From the NCBI GenBank assembly GCA_000310025.1, contig FN649735.1:1922449-1942323 (forward strand): a stretch of 19,875 bases of DNA, in the 5' to 3' direction. Below the pieces are notes generated by a model. It was not told where the DNA came from. It saw nothing but the letters and a program-made list of their open reading frames with translations, and ran no database searches. Shown here piece by piece: positions 11,584-19,875 of this stretch. The stretch's first letter is position 1, and each line of letters starts with the position of its first letter. Both the position numbers and the translations under genes were made by a program. Source of the DNA: Ectocarpus siliculosus. Lineage: Eukaryota; Sar; Phaeophyceae; Ectocarpales; Ectocarpaceae.

Positions 11584-14500
11584 GCCCTCTGCCTCTGCTG
11601 CTGCGCTGCATGTCGGTGATATCTTCCACATGATGTATTTTCCCCTCTTCTCCATGGACCATCGGTTGCTTTCCCGAGCACGATCCTCCGCTCTACATCT
11701 CTCGTGAGGGCATGTGTCTACGTGTGCATCCTCTCTTTTTTCGTTTTTTTCGCTGCTCTAACCCCTGGCGTCATACTTCATTTTTTTTTCCCGTACCAAG
11801 GCTGAGGCCGCCTTCCACGCCAAGATGCGGCTTGTGCTGAACGAGTGGGTGGCGGCGACGGTGCAGCTGCACTTCGGGAAGGGTACCCCCGAGAACGACG
11901 AACGGTTCCACGCCTTCCTCAAGGACATCGTGCCCCTCGAGGCCATCTTCGGAAAGCGTGCCCTCGACATCGACCCTCTCGAACAACTGCACCCCCTGGA
12001 GGTGGTGGGGGGCAAGGACGGGAACGGGTTTGCAGGTGACTTGGTTGGCCGTAACGCTTGGTATGTGTGTAGCGCTTGGTATGTGTGTAACGGTTGCCAC
12101 CACTGTAGATATACTCGGTACCATTAAACATGGACGCCAACGAATTCGGCTTGGAAAGCGCTCGACTTTGACGATGCTTGTGTGCTTTTGTGCGGGCTGC
12201 TTTATTGACGACGAACGCTTTCATTGTTGCATCGATGACTGAGATGGAAGTGCCTCTGAATACAGTGAGTGACTGTTTTTTTTCTCGCGGATTGTTTATG
12301 GAACGTTTCGTTTCCGTCGGTTGATGTGCAGCCGTGGACGGGTGGAAGGCGGCCGGCCTGGCTAACCTGGCCAACACCGACCTCTACAAGGACATCAAGC
12401 GCTTGGCGGACCGCTGCCGGGTGGTGTTCGGGTGCCTCGACTTGGACTACAACGTTGACGGCATCGTGCTCGACTACGTCATCTACAGGTGAGGTTCTGG
12501 TGTTGGCGCGGGAAAGACGCGATGTTCCGAGGCGAGAACGGGCGCCTATTATTTTGTCGTTCGTTGTTTCTTGTCACGGCTGCTTCTCCCACGTTTATGT
12601 GTTTTTTCTTCACATCAACCTCCGAGAGGAGAAATTATGAAATTATGAAAGAATCAAAAAGGGTTGGTGTTTCCCGAGCCGTGGTCGCCTGAGCCAAGGC
12701 AGGCTTTCACAAGTAGAAAGTAGAGTTGTGCCATCTTAGTGATTCTCTGGCCTTTGTCGAGGAATGCGGCTTGGAGTAGGTAGGTTATTGTTGCTCCGCC
12801 AGAATCTCCCCAAGAAGGTGAAACGTTGATGAATCGACCGACAGACATGTATGCACACAGAGGATAGGACGATGTGCGCGAGCTTGTTCTTGGGTTCGAT
12901 TGGTTGATAACTGCAACGCCTCCCGTTCGAGATACAGCAGGGCAAAAGTGCACCACACTGGTTGTTGAGCCTTCTGTCGTGGGGACGACATACCGTTCAC
13001 GTGAGGACCGATACAACCCGCCCCCGCTCCGGGAAAAACAGGTTCCGCACCGCTCGATACGACTTCGTCGAAGCGTCGGAATCGCCCGCGTCACCGCCAT
13101 CAAAGAAATCCAAGTCGGTGGCGTCGTCCGCCACTAGCGCGGTCGACAATGGAAGCCACGAGCCCATCGAGAACATGCCGTCGACCCTGACGCTGCTGGT
13201 CAAGGTGCGGTACTTTGTCCCCCACGTGTTGGAAATTTTCCTCTTTCCCTAGTGCAACGTGAGTACTATGTAGAAAAAGCGGCCGTCTTGGACGGACTCA
13301 AAGCGAGAGGGGGGGAGTGCGCTGCATTGTGAGTCGGTTCTTTCCATGTTTTCTTCAATCTGTCGACGTACCTCCGGCAACGGCGACGCGAGCGAGACAC
13401 GCTGTCAACGAAAGTCGGTTGTTGTGTCGGGGTGTTGTTCGGAGACCATGCCCAGACTGTCCTCTCTTTGTGGACTTTCCCATGTACTGTGTACTGTTTC
13501 GGTTTCGGTTTCCAGAGGATAAAGCGAAAGCAGCAGTACCGATAAGCGTGCGGAGGACCACACGCCGTCCGTCCAACGATAGATCACGATGTGCCCGAGA
13601 AAAGCCGCTGCACGCACACGAAAGAAAATACGATGGGAACGAGTGCTGAATAAAAGCTAACTCCGAAGTGAGAATACAATCGACGACGACACCCAGCACA
13701 ACGCCCCCAAAGCGCATGTCTCGGTATCTGACCACACTGCTTGGTTCGCGTATCATCCGGTCGTGACTACCTCGTTTCGAATTGCTAGCTTGCCCGTCTT
13801 ACGTGCGTTTACCTCCGCCCCGCCCGCGCGCTCACCACCCTCGACGAAAAACGACAATTTACAACGGACCAAAATGACGGCAGATCTACAGGAAAGCTAT
13901 GCACCGCGAGCTGGCGGAGATGCGAGAGTCTCGTAGGGTCCACGTCACCGACCTGCTGAAGGCCCAAGTGGTGTCAGCGCGTGCTGTCACGGCGGAGACT
14001 AGGTGCGTGTGATGTTGTGCCTGTGCTGTCTTCTTGAGACGCCTCGCTTTCGAGAATATGGAAATTGTGTTTAATCCCCCATTGTACTGTTGATTTCTCC
14101 CGAAGTATCGGAGACGCCAGGGAGGCGTGAACTCAACGGCATCGAATTATCGTTTTTTGAAGAACGTGAGTCGCAAACATGGGTATGTGCCCGTTCCCCA
14201 AGGATCACGGGAAACCTCCATCAAGTGGTCACACGTTCCATTGTGACAACAAATTAGGCCATACCAGTACGTGTAAACCCTTCGACAATAGAAATACCAA
14301 GGACTGGGTCCCCTTCCTCCCCTCATTTTCACGCACAAAACGAAGGACCGCTTGTGTGTGTCGTCTCGAAATAGACAGAAAGTATCAGAACTTTGACGCC
14401 TAGACACCTAGATCACTCGTGCTTGCCAACCCATCGTTCAAACAACAACAAACAACCACCAACAACGTTGGCGACAACAACAACATTTACACCAACACCA

Positions 14501-16784
14501 ACATCAACACCAACATCAACACCAATGCCAACAACGACAATCACGACAACAACAACTAACGACAACCAGCCAACAACCAGCAACGATGACACCAACAACG
14601 ACCTAGGTCTATGGAGCTCCTCGGTACCAAGTACTCTCTCACGAGGATGGACGTCCCCGCCCTCCTCAACCTGGCCGGCTACGACGGCAACCTGGCCTTC
14701 GTCGAAGAGCTCGTGCTCGGAGGCTGGACGCCCGAGCCGCCCCAGTGTCTGCGCCGCTTCTCCGCCGAGATCATCGAGAACGTGGAAGCGGCCGGCGGGG
14801 GAGGTGCCGGGGGGCTCTCGGAGAGGTAAGCGGAATAAGGAACTGCTGTGCGTCGGTTGGCGGCATTGGTATCTCAGGAGATGGAATGTAGCGCTGGGGG
14901 AGATAGAAGGGAAACGATCGAACCAGCCTAGAGCTAGCTCCGAAGAGCATGGTGCTCGTTTCAAAGTGGTCGGGCGTGAGTGTTCCCTTCCCGGTGTACG
15001 TACAAGCGTTGCGTGCGATTGTTGTTGCGGGGTTGATCCAGTTCTGCTCTGCTACCGTGGATACGGCTGAGCAGCAAAGTGGACAGACAGCCGTGTGGCA
15101 ACCTTTATCGTCGTCGAAAGCTGTGGTAATAAAAACTTGAGGTTGCCGGGGAGCCGTGACACCCTCAGCGAGAGGTCGTATGTGACCGAAACGACAACAT
15201 TACCCATTCAGAGAAGTTGAAACGCCGCCAACGTTGCACCCCCGCTTGCTCTCCAACACCCGAAAATAGCGAATAAAACCCCATATCTCACTCTCACCCC
15301 CCCCCCCCCCTCGCTCTCTCTCTCTGTGAACACAGGTTGCGTGACGCGATCTCTCAGAAGGTGATTTGCCTCCGCACGGCGAGCTGCAACCGCCACGGCC
15401 ACACCGCCGATCTCCGGTAAGCGTCAGCGCTGTTTAAGCAGCACCAACCTTTGGTCATTTTTTGGACATACGTGTACATAGTACCATATATTTTCCGACC
15501 GCAGACTGCTTTTTCGGCGTGCTCAAGGGTGGGGGTAGCGAGGACAACGTTGTTGTGGAAAATACGAACCTTTTTGGGAATCAAAATGAATGTCGACTCC
15601 AGCATGCAGGGCGTGTGTCGCCAAGGTAAGCGGTTTGTCAACTTGACCCAAACGACCTAATCCATGCCGATGCCCCTCCTGCCCATGACCCCCGGCGCAT
15701 GATGTGACATAACATCGGCTCTCGAAGATTCCCTGGGCCGATGGGCTGGACCAAGGAGTACGCCATGGTTCGCCGGTCCAACGTGCTGAAGAAGCGCGGC
15801 CGCGAGGAGCCTGTCTCGGGCCCGGTGCAGAAGATCGTCCCGCAGATGAAGCGCTTCACGGAGTTTGGCACAGAGGTATGCGTTTTGTTACAAATGACCG
15901 ATGAGGAGATAGAGATAAGCGTTCAAAGGGTACAGACAGCAGTACCCACGGACCGCCGCAGGTTAGGGGCATTCGGTGCGACGTGATAGTGATCAATATT
16001 GCGTCCCCAAACAAACCTGAAAAATTGCAAATCCAATACAAAAGCGAAACACACATACATGTTTATTGTGTATGTCAGCCACATGTTTCTTGGTGCGTGT
16101 GTGTTCGACGGGGAAAGAAGTGGGTATCACCTTTCGCGAACCAAGCATCGTCGTGTAATGTGGCGGTAATATGTTGTTGCTGTCGCCTTCGTGAAGATAA
16201 TATCGGGCTGTCGTCTCCGTAATAAATGACAAGCCTCTAGCTTGTTGTTTTCACGAAACCGTTGTGCAGACATTCTAACCTGCGTGAAGATTGCAAGAAC
16301 AGGCAAATGAGACTGAGTTCAGGTCGCGGTACAAATCAGAACACTTTTTCCGTCCAAGGTTACCCGTCGGCGCCGCTTAAAACGGAATTGTACCGTACGG
16401 CACTGAAAGACGACAGCAACAAGAGAGACACCGAAAATATTCTGAACTATCCCCCCCTCTTTTCTTCTCTATATATGTACCGCATGTATGTATTATTGGC
16501 AGCTCCTCCGCAGGCTAGACGAGTATGGCGATGGCAACGGGGAAGAGATCGCGCTCCTTCCTCCTCCTCCCCCGCCCACGGCTGCATCGGGCAAGAAGGC
16601 GAAGAAGGCCAAGAGGCGAGAGGCACTTGGCGACGACCCCGTGGTGGTGGTGACGCTGGACCAGCTGAAGAGGGACGTGCGGCGCGTGTTGTACTCGTAC
16701 GACGACGCCAACTGCCTCCCGGTCGTTCAGAGGAAGATCGTCAAGCTGGGCGTCCCGATGAATCTGCTCGACGGCCTGCTGTAG
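2952..16784 (+). CDS. vWA-domain protein, 1127 residues, 23 exons; C-terminal 900 residues unassigned
   Basis: Exons: 2952-3036, 3402-3516, 4148-4254, 4391-4614, 5092-5184, 5355-5498, 5640-5728, 6163-6256, 6668-6765, 7298-7373, 8075-8233, 8851-8990, 9662-9896, 10296-10433, 11062-11244, 11801-12035, 12332-12488, 13042-13204, 13884-14002, 14607-14825, 15336-15416, 15728-15875, 16503-16784. They total 3384 bases, and every junction is GT-AG with matching phase. The start is set by a TAA just upstream and by a vWA first strand at residues 20-31. The stop is TAG at 16782. Residues 20-210 form a vWA domain with metal-site residues D26, T28 and S30 and a strand FFITDAGYH with D141. vWA domains of this kind bind a divalent metal and mediate protein-protein contacts. 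The remainder is mostly soluble, helix-prone sequence with no domain I know. No signal peptide, membrane span or alpha-kinase motif is visible. Introns are 76% of the gene. The exon model is a hand prediction without transcript support. Confidence 0.85.
4647..4680 (+). repeat. TTG-rich microsatellite in intron 4
   Basis: TTG repeats about seven times, followed by GATGTT variants. Similar GTT-rich tracts occur in intron 11 and twice downstream of the gene, which suggests a common microsatellite of this genome. Confidence 0.8.
6510..6610 (+). repeat. Pyrimidine-only tract in intron 8 (C runs then CT)
   Basis: About 100 bases are almost purely C and T on the plus strand, first C-rich and then CCCT/CT repeats. 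The tract lies about 60 bases before the exon 9 acceptor. Such mirror-like polypurine-polypyrimidine DNA can form triplexes, and the minus strand is G-rich. Confidence 0.85.
8238..8280 (+). repeat. TTG/GGT-rich microsatellite at the start of intron 11
   Basis: TTG and GGT triplets begin within a few bases of the exon 11 donor (GTGCGT at 8234). They produce no plausible extension of the protein. Confidence 0.75.
8343..8374 (+). repeat. Exact tandem duplication of a 16-base unit in intron 11
   Basis: The unit AAACATGTGCATGTGT occurs at 8343-8358 and 8359-8374 with no difference. It contains the palindrome ACATGT. Confidence 0.85.
9195..9245 (+). repeat. GA-rich microsatellite ending in a run of 14 G, intron 12
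   Basis: GACAGAGAGA-type repeats (9198-9231) lead into G14 at 9232-9245. The tract is the approximate reverse complement of the C14-CT tract in intron 20. Confidence 0.85.
11553..11583 (+). repeat. CT microsatellite in intron 15
   Basis: TCTCTC repeats with one TTT interruption, about 220 bases before the exon 16 acceptor. Confidence 0.85.
12055..12090 (+). repeat. 18-base tandem duplication in intron 16
   Basis: The unit CGCTTGGTATGTGTGTAG at 12055-12072 is repeated at 12073-12090 with only the last base changed. It begins 19 bases inside the intron. Each copy contains GGTATGTGTG, a strong decoy 5' splice site. Confidence 0.85.
13042..13204 (+). other. Exon 18: Ser-rich linker exon, candidate alternative cassette
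   Basis: This exon encodes residues 792-845: a short start FRTARYDFVE, then a Ser/Pro/Lys linker (SESPASPPSKKSKS, 803-816) with a possible basic nuclear localisation signal at KKSK, then SSATSA and a hydrophobic end. It enters in phase 2 and leaves in phase 0, so simple skipping would break the frame, but exon 19 has a second acceptor that repairs it. The composition is low complexity and unlike the flanking helical exons. Confidence 0.7.
14439..14605 (+). repeat. AAC/CAACAC microsatellite filling the 3' end of intron 19
   Basis: ACA/CAAC triplets dominate, with a 12-base periodicity (CAACACCAACAT) at about 14487-14525. The repeat reaches the exon 20 acceptor CCTAG at 14602-14606. The long frame through it is a translated repeat, not a protein. 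Confidence 0.85.
15297..15325 (+). repeat. C14 followed by CT repeat, intron 20
   Basis: Fourteen C (15297-15310) are followed by TCGCTCTCTCTCTCT. It directly precedes the exon 21 acceptor (CACAG at 15331-15335) and probably serves as its polypyrimidine tract. Confidence 0.85.
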
Positions 16785-17142
16785 AGCAAGTTGTGTTTTT
16801 CTTCAGACAAAGTAGCCGACATAAACGGGGGCAAGATCTATGTGAAGAAAAGTTCAAGACACATAGGCCTACTAAATCGAAAATCGGGGCCCGTGGGTGT
16901 GGGGGGATGATTCGGGGTGGGGGGGGACTCTAACCTTTGGTATAAAATTGCGTCTAAGGGGCATCGTAGATAGAAATCCCTTGCAGTCGGGGGGTCAATG
17001 ACTTATTTTCGTGAACGAAGCCCCCTATACGAATTCCTACATAAAAACAGAAATCGAAAATGCCCTCTCAGGGGGGGGGGGAGGGTGGCATATTTATGTG
17101 TCCGGATGTTTTTTTCACATAGATCCTTGACGGGAGGGTTAG

Positions 17143-17220
17143 TGTTGTTTTCGTTGTTGTTGTTGTCGTCGTTGTCGTTGTTGGTAGTGTGTACTGTTGT
17201 TGTCACGGGTCGTGTTGTTG
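17143..17220 (+). repeat. GTT/GTC-rich tract downstream of the gene
   Basis: GTTGTT and GTCGTC triplets with interruptions, in the same motif class as introns 4 and 11. It may lie in the 3' UTR. Confidence 0.7.
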
Positions 17221-17879
17221 GTGATAGCGGGGGGTATAGACAACCACGAATCTATGAAATACGGCAAAGCTAAGGTATTCTGGCGTATACATGGTCTGCC
17301 CGCGTCTGTCTGCCGGAAAAGGTCAGTAATGCGTTATAGTGATTCCCGGGCATGCGATGGAACTTCATGTGCAATGGTATCGACATGTGTGTGTGCATCT
17401 TGAACAAGGTAAGGTAAATAGCCAACGCAAAAACAAATACTGTTTTTCAAGAGCTGAACACGGTGTGAAGAATGCACACAAGTAAAGTCTTCGCCCATTT
17501 TGTGCCTACATGGAAAACCCCTGCAAGCCGTACGCACGCGTGTCATCCCCGAACTACAGTCAGTACAGAGGGGAGACACGCGTGTTTCGTCGCCAGTTGT
17601 CTCTGAGCATCATTGTTTCCATTCCTTAGGTATTAGCGTTTTGTGTCTGTATCATTGTTGTTTTGTTCGGTGCCGTTGTATTCCGATCTTGTGTGATGTT
17701 GTTTCATGGTTCCTTTGTTTTGAAAAGTTGAGTGTGGAGTGCATCGATCGATCACGTTTGATCGGTTGTTGTTGTGCGTGACGCCCTCAAGTGTGCCGTA
17801 AGCGGGGGGTAGGGCGTTTTCACGACGATTAGTTTTCCTGCTAGGGTCTTGTACTCTACTGTATAGACTACGTTGCTTG

Positions 17880-17901
17880 CTCTATCTATCGATCGATCGA
17901 T
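17880..17901. repeat. ATCT/ATCG tetranucleotide repeat
   Basis: CTATCTATCGATCGATCGATG includes the self-complementary ATCGATCGATCGAT. A shorter ATCGATCGAT occurs about 140 bases upstream. Confidence 0.75.
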
Positions 17902-18501
17902 GTGTAAAGCTGGTAAGCACATGAGCGACGAAGAGCAAATAGAAGGTAGAGGAGGGAGGGATGCGGTAGACAACCCGTGGATATGCCCTACCCAAAGCCA
18001 CACAAAAACAATGCATAAACTTAATCAGTTCATTTTTTTAACGTCTCTCTCTGTGACATCGAAGATGACGAAGAGGCGTTCATTTCTTGATGGAGAGAGA
18101 GGGAGGGGCGGGAGACGTCGAAAGTTTGACCGGAACCTAGCATAAGATTGAAAAGTACGCCCATAGTGGCCGCCTTCGAAGAAGAAATTTGAAAAACTTT
18201 GAGATAGTGGCACGCACGGGGGGGAGGGGGACTTCGAGGGGGACTAAAAAGTCGAAAACTAAGGGGGGGGGGATTGGCGGCGACGGCGGTTGCTTCCGAA
18301 CGGCGTTCATTGCGGATATAGTAAGGGGAAAGGACCGGGCGCCTGGAGGTAAGAAAGTTAGGGGGGGTTGGCAATTAGCATGGCAAAAAACCTTCTTCGA
18401 TAAGGAAAAGAGTAAGTGTAAGGTGCCCAACGCTCTAGAGTAAGTGTGCCCCTGCTAGGCAGTCAGGTTGCCCTCCTCGCCCCACGTTCCACGCCTGGAG
18501 T

Positions 18502-18577
18502 GGTTGTTGTTGTTTGTTGTTGTTGCTGGTGTTGTTGCTTATGATCGTGTTGTTGGTTGTCGTCATCATGGTTGTGT
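18502..18577 (+). repeat. GTT-rich tract
   Basis: TTGTTG repeats with interruptions, in the same class as the intronic GTT tracts. No frame through it looks coding. Confidence 0.75.
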
Positions 18578-18864
18578 TCCTCTTACACTACCGTGCAGCC
18601 TCATTGAAAGTCTGTTCCCCGACCGTTAAGAGACAGAGATGACTTATTCACCCTTCTCGTGATACTTATACTACGCTCGAACAAAAGATAATGGCAAGAT
18701 GGAAACAGCCAACGAGAATGAAAACATCATGGCGCTTTTGAGGCCAACACACGAGGTCTAAACGGCTCTACCTTGCGTTGAGGGTTTTGCGTGAGGCCGG
18801 CCGGAACACGCGACCAGAGAAGAATCACGTACAGAAGGCGTGCCCGCCATGCTCCTCGAGCCCA

Positions 18865-18923
18865 GCGTGAGGGGGGCATAGGAATTCTGCGCCTCGCGTC
18901 GGGGGGGGCGTAGGGATTCCTGC
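18865..18923. repeat. Imperfect direct repeat of about 27 bases
   Basis: Copy 1 at 18865-18890 and copy 2 at 18896-18923 share GCGT-x-GGGGGG-CRTAGGRATTC-x-TGC with small differences in G-run length. They are separated by five bases. Confidence 0.6.
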
Positions 18924-19038
18924 AAGTACGCACGCACAAGTGCCCCTAAAATCCAAAGCAACGTCAAGGTCTGGCGCGCCTACTTCCCTACAACTGCGAT
19001 GAGACAACTCGGTACCAATGCCGAAAGCCTGCAAGCGT

Positions 19039-19067
19039 GGGCGGGCGGGCGGGCGGGCGGGCGGGCG
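19039..19067 (+). repeat. GGGC array, seven GGG runs, strong G-quadruplex candidate
   Basis: Seven GGG runs, each separated by a single C. Single-base loops make this a very favourable quadruplex sequence on the plus strand. Confidence 0.9.
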
Positions 19068-19875
19068 AAACTCGACGACTTGTGCTCCGCACGGTCCGCG
19101 GGTGCTGTAGAAACCATCGTTGGTAGGACATGCGACGGCCAGCACGGGAAATTTATTCGACGGCGCCCCTAGACTCTTGTCGATTTAATCCACAGATTGC
19201 CGTGTGCTACGGAAAGATGATAAGTTTTAAGTCGTTTTTATTGTTAACCGCGGCAGAAGACCCAATTTGCAAATGGGGAATTCGCAACAAGCAATCCATA
19301 CATACAAATAAGCATACAATACCCTCTCTTGGCCGTTTCCCACAGTTTGGTCTGCCTAGAGGCCGAAGAAACGCGTGGGACCCGGACGGCGCAAAATAAC
19401 ACTTGGAACAAAAAAAATCAGCAGTGCGAGCGTTTACGAACACCTCCTCGCACACCCTTCCCCCTTGCTTCCATTTCCATTTTCATCGTATATTAAATCC
19501 CATGCGTTGACGCTGTCTGCCACAAAAAAAAAAAACGTAGATTGCCTCCAGATTTTTCTTGTGCGACAATGTCCCGCTGCCCTTCTGAACGTGCCCCTTT
19601 TGACAGCAGCAGACAAAAAAAGCAAAATGAATACCGAAAATCGTCACAATCCACAGCAACCCTTGTGTGACTAAGTACAATCGTCCTTTGCTGCAAGCCC
19701 TCCCCCTTTTCCGTCGTTGTTTCGGAGCACGTTCACGCGCAACAGCCTAGCCGCTCAAGGCATCTTCTGGTCAGCAGGGGGGCGTCCATTTCACTTGCCC
19801 CAGTCTCTGCAGCTTTTTGCCGACCAGTTGTATTTCCTCTATACGTCTAATGCATACAATGCTGCCATGAAATTT

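Larger units (their letters stand above)
10296..12488 (+). other. Exons 14-17: unassigned helical region (residues 554-791)
   Basis: Exon 14 reads as helical sequence with a Gly/Pro break (SPGGFLPNMYPGM). Exon 15 (LRGIMGSPATTVRLRLKAG, then FLMVLCKHPRG) starts at 11062 or 11065 because its acceptor is a tandem AAGCAG. Exon 16 is charged and helical (FHAKMRLVLNEWVAATVQLHFG; DERFHAFLKDIVPLEAIFGK). Exon 17 (LYKDIKRLADRCRVVFGCLDLDY) ends in VIYR with a phase-2 donor, GTGAGG. The exon boundaries are supported by uninterrupted phase and by third-position G/C preference. Confidence 0.75.
13884..16784 (+). other. Exons 19-23: C-terminal region (residues 846-1127)
   Basis: Exon 19 (IYRKAMHRELAEMRES...) is a charged helix, probably coiled coil. 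Exon 20 starts SMELLGTKYSL and ends in a Gly-rich run. Exon 21 contains C969-x5-C975-x2-H978-x-H980, spaced like a small metal-binding cluster, though this could be chance. Exon 22 is basic (NVLKKRGREE). Exon 23 has six prolines (1054-1059), a lysine cluster KKAKKAKRR (1065-1073) that could be a nuclear localisation signal, and a helical end finishing LLDGLL. The acceptor of exon 22 (CTCGAAG) is weak, but phase and open frame support it. Confidence 0.75.
16785..19875. other. 3' UTR and downstream intergenic sequence, no gene seen
   Basis: After the TAG at 16782 no frame of either strand shows a convincing exon; open frames are below 115 codons and random in composition. The first several hundred bases are presumably 3' UTR; I could not fix a polyadenylation site. 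The stretch carries G runs (for example 17069-17080 and 18216-18272), GTT-rich tracts, a GATC-type repeat near 17885 and a GGGC array at 19039. Confidence 0.55.

Noticed and set aside
10917-11681. 254-codon minus-strand frame
   Set aside because: It is antisense to exon 15 and contains an Arg/Glu run that is only the translated CT microsatellite.
14393-15070. 225-codon plus-strand frame and the 183-codon frame opposite it
   Set aside because: Both translate the AAC repeat as Thr/Asn or Val runs and then read exon 20 in the wrong frame. The frame beginning SMELLGTKYSL joins its neighbours in phase.

Overview
The window looks like nuclear DNA of an intron-rich, GC-moderate eukaryote, most likely a brown alga of the Ectocarpus type (inference). 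There are no operon-like gene strings or ribosome binding sites. Short exons of roughly 76 to 282 bases alternate with introns of 136 to 701 bases. All introns follow GT-AG, with GTGAGT, GTGCGT and GTAAGC donors common. Introns and flanks are full of GTT/AAC, CT/GA and long G or C runs. I know this style from stramenopile algae; no sequence search was available to confirm the species.

Layout: (1) Bases 1-222 hold the probable first coding exon of a minus-strand gene that leaves the window on the left; it encodes a Ser/Gly-rich N-terminus with an 11-serine run. (2) Bases 223-2951 are a gene-poor stretch, read as the head-to-head intergenic region and promoter of two divergent genes; it holds hairpin-forming inverted repeats near 1831 and 2001. 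(3) Bases 2952-16784 are one plus-strand gene that I assembled by hand into 23 exons. The phases join without a break and give 1127 residues. (4) Bases 16785-19875 are 3' UTR and intergenic sequence with GTT-rich repeats, G runs and a seven-unit GGGC array; I see no gene there.

The main gene begins with a von Willebrand factor A (vWA) domain of the D-x-T-G-S-M metal-site type, at about residues 20-210. About 900 residues follow that I cannot assign to a family. They contain a serine-rich linker on its own exon (exon 18), two lysine clusters that could be nuclear localisation signals, a hexaproline run and a small Cys/His cluster. No signal peptide, membrane span or kinase motif is visible, so a cytosolic or nuclear scaffold role is the most that can be inferred.

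The most interesting signals concern splicing. Exon 18 lies between sites that keep frame whether it is included or skipped, because exon 19 has two acceptors 8 bases apart in the two required phases. Exon 15 has a tandem NAGNAG acceptor. Exon 20 is preceded by about 160 bases of AAC repeat instead of a pyrimidine tract. Introns 12 and 20 carry complementary G14/GA and C14/CT tracts flanking a frame-neutral block of eight exons.
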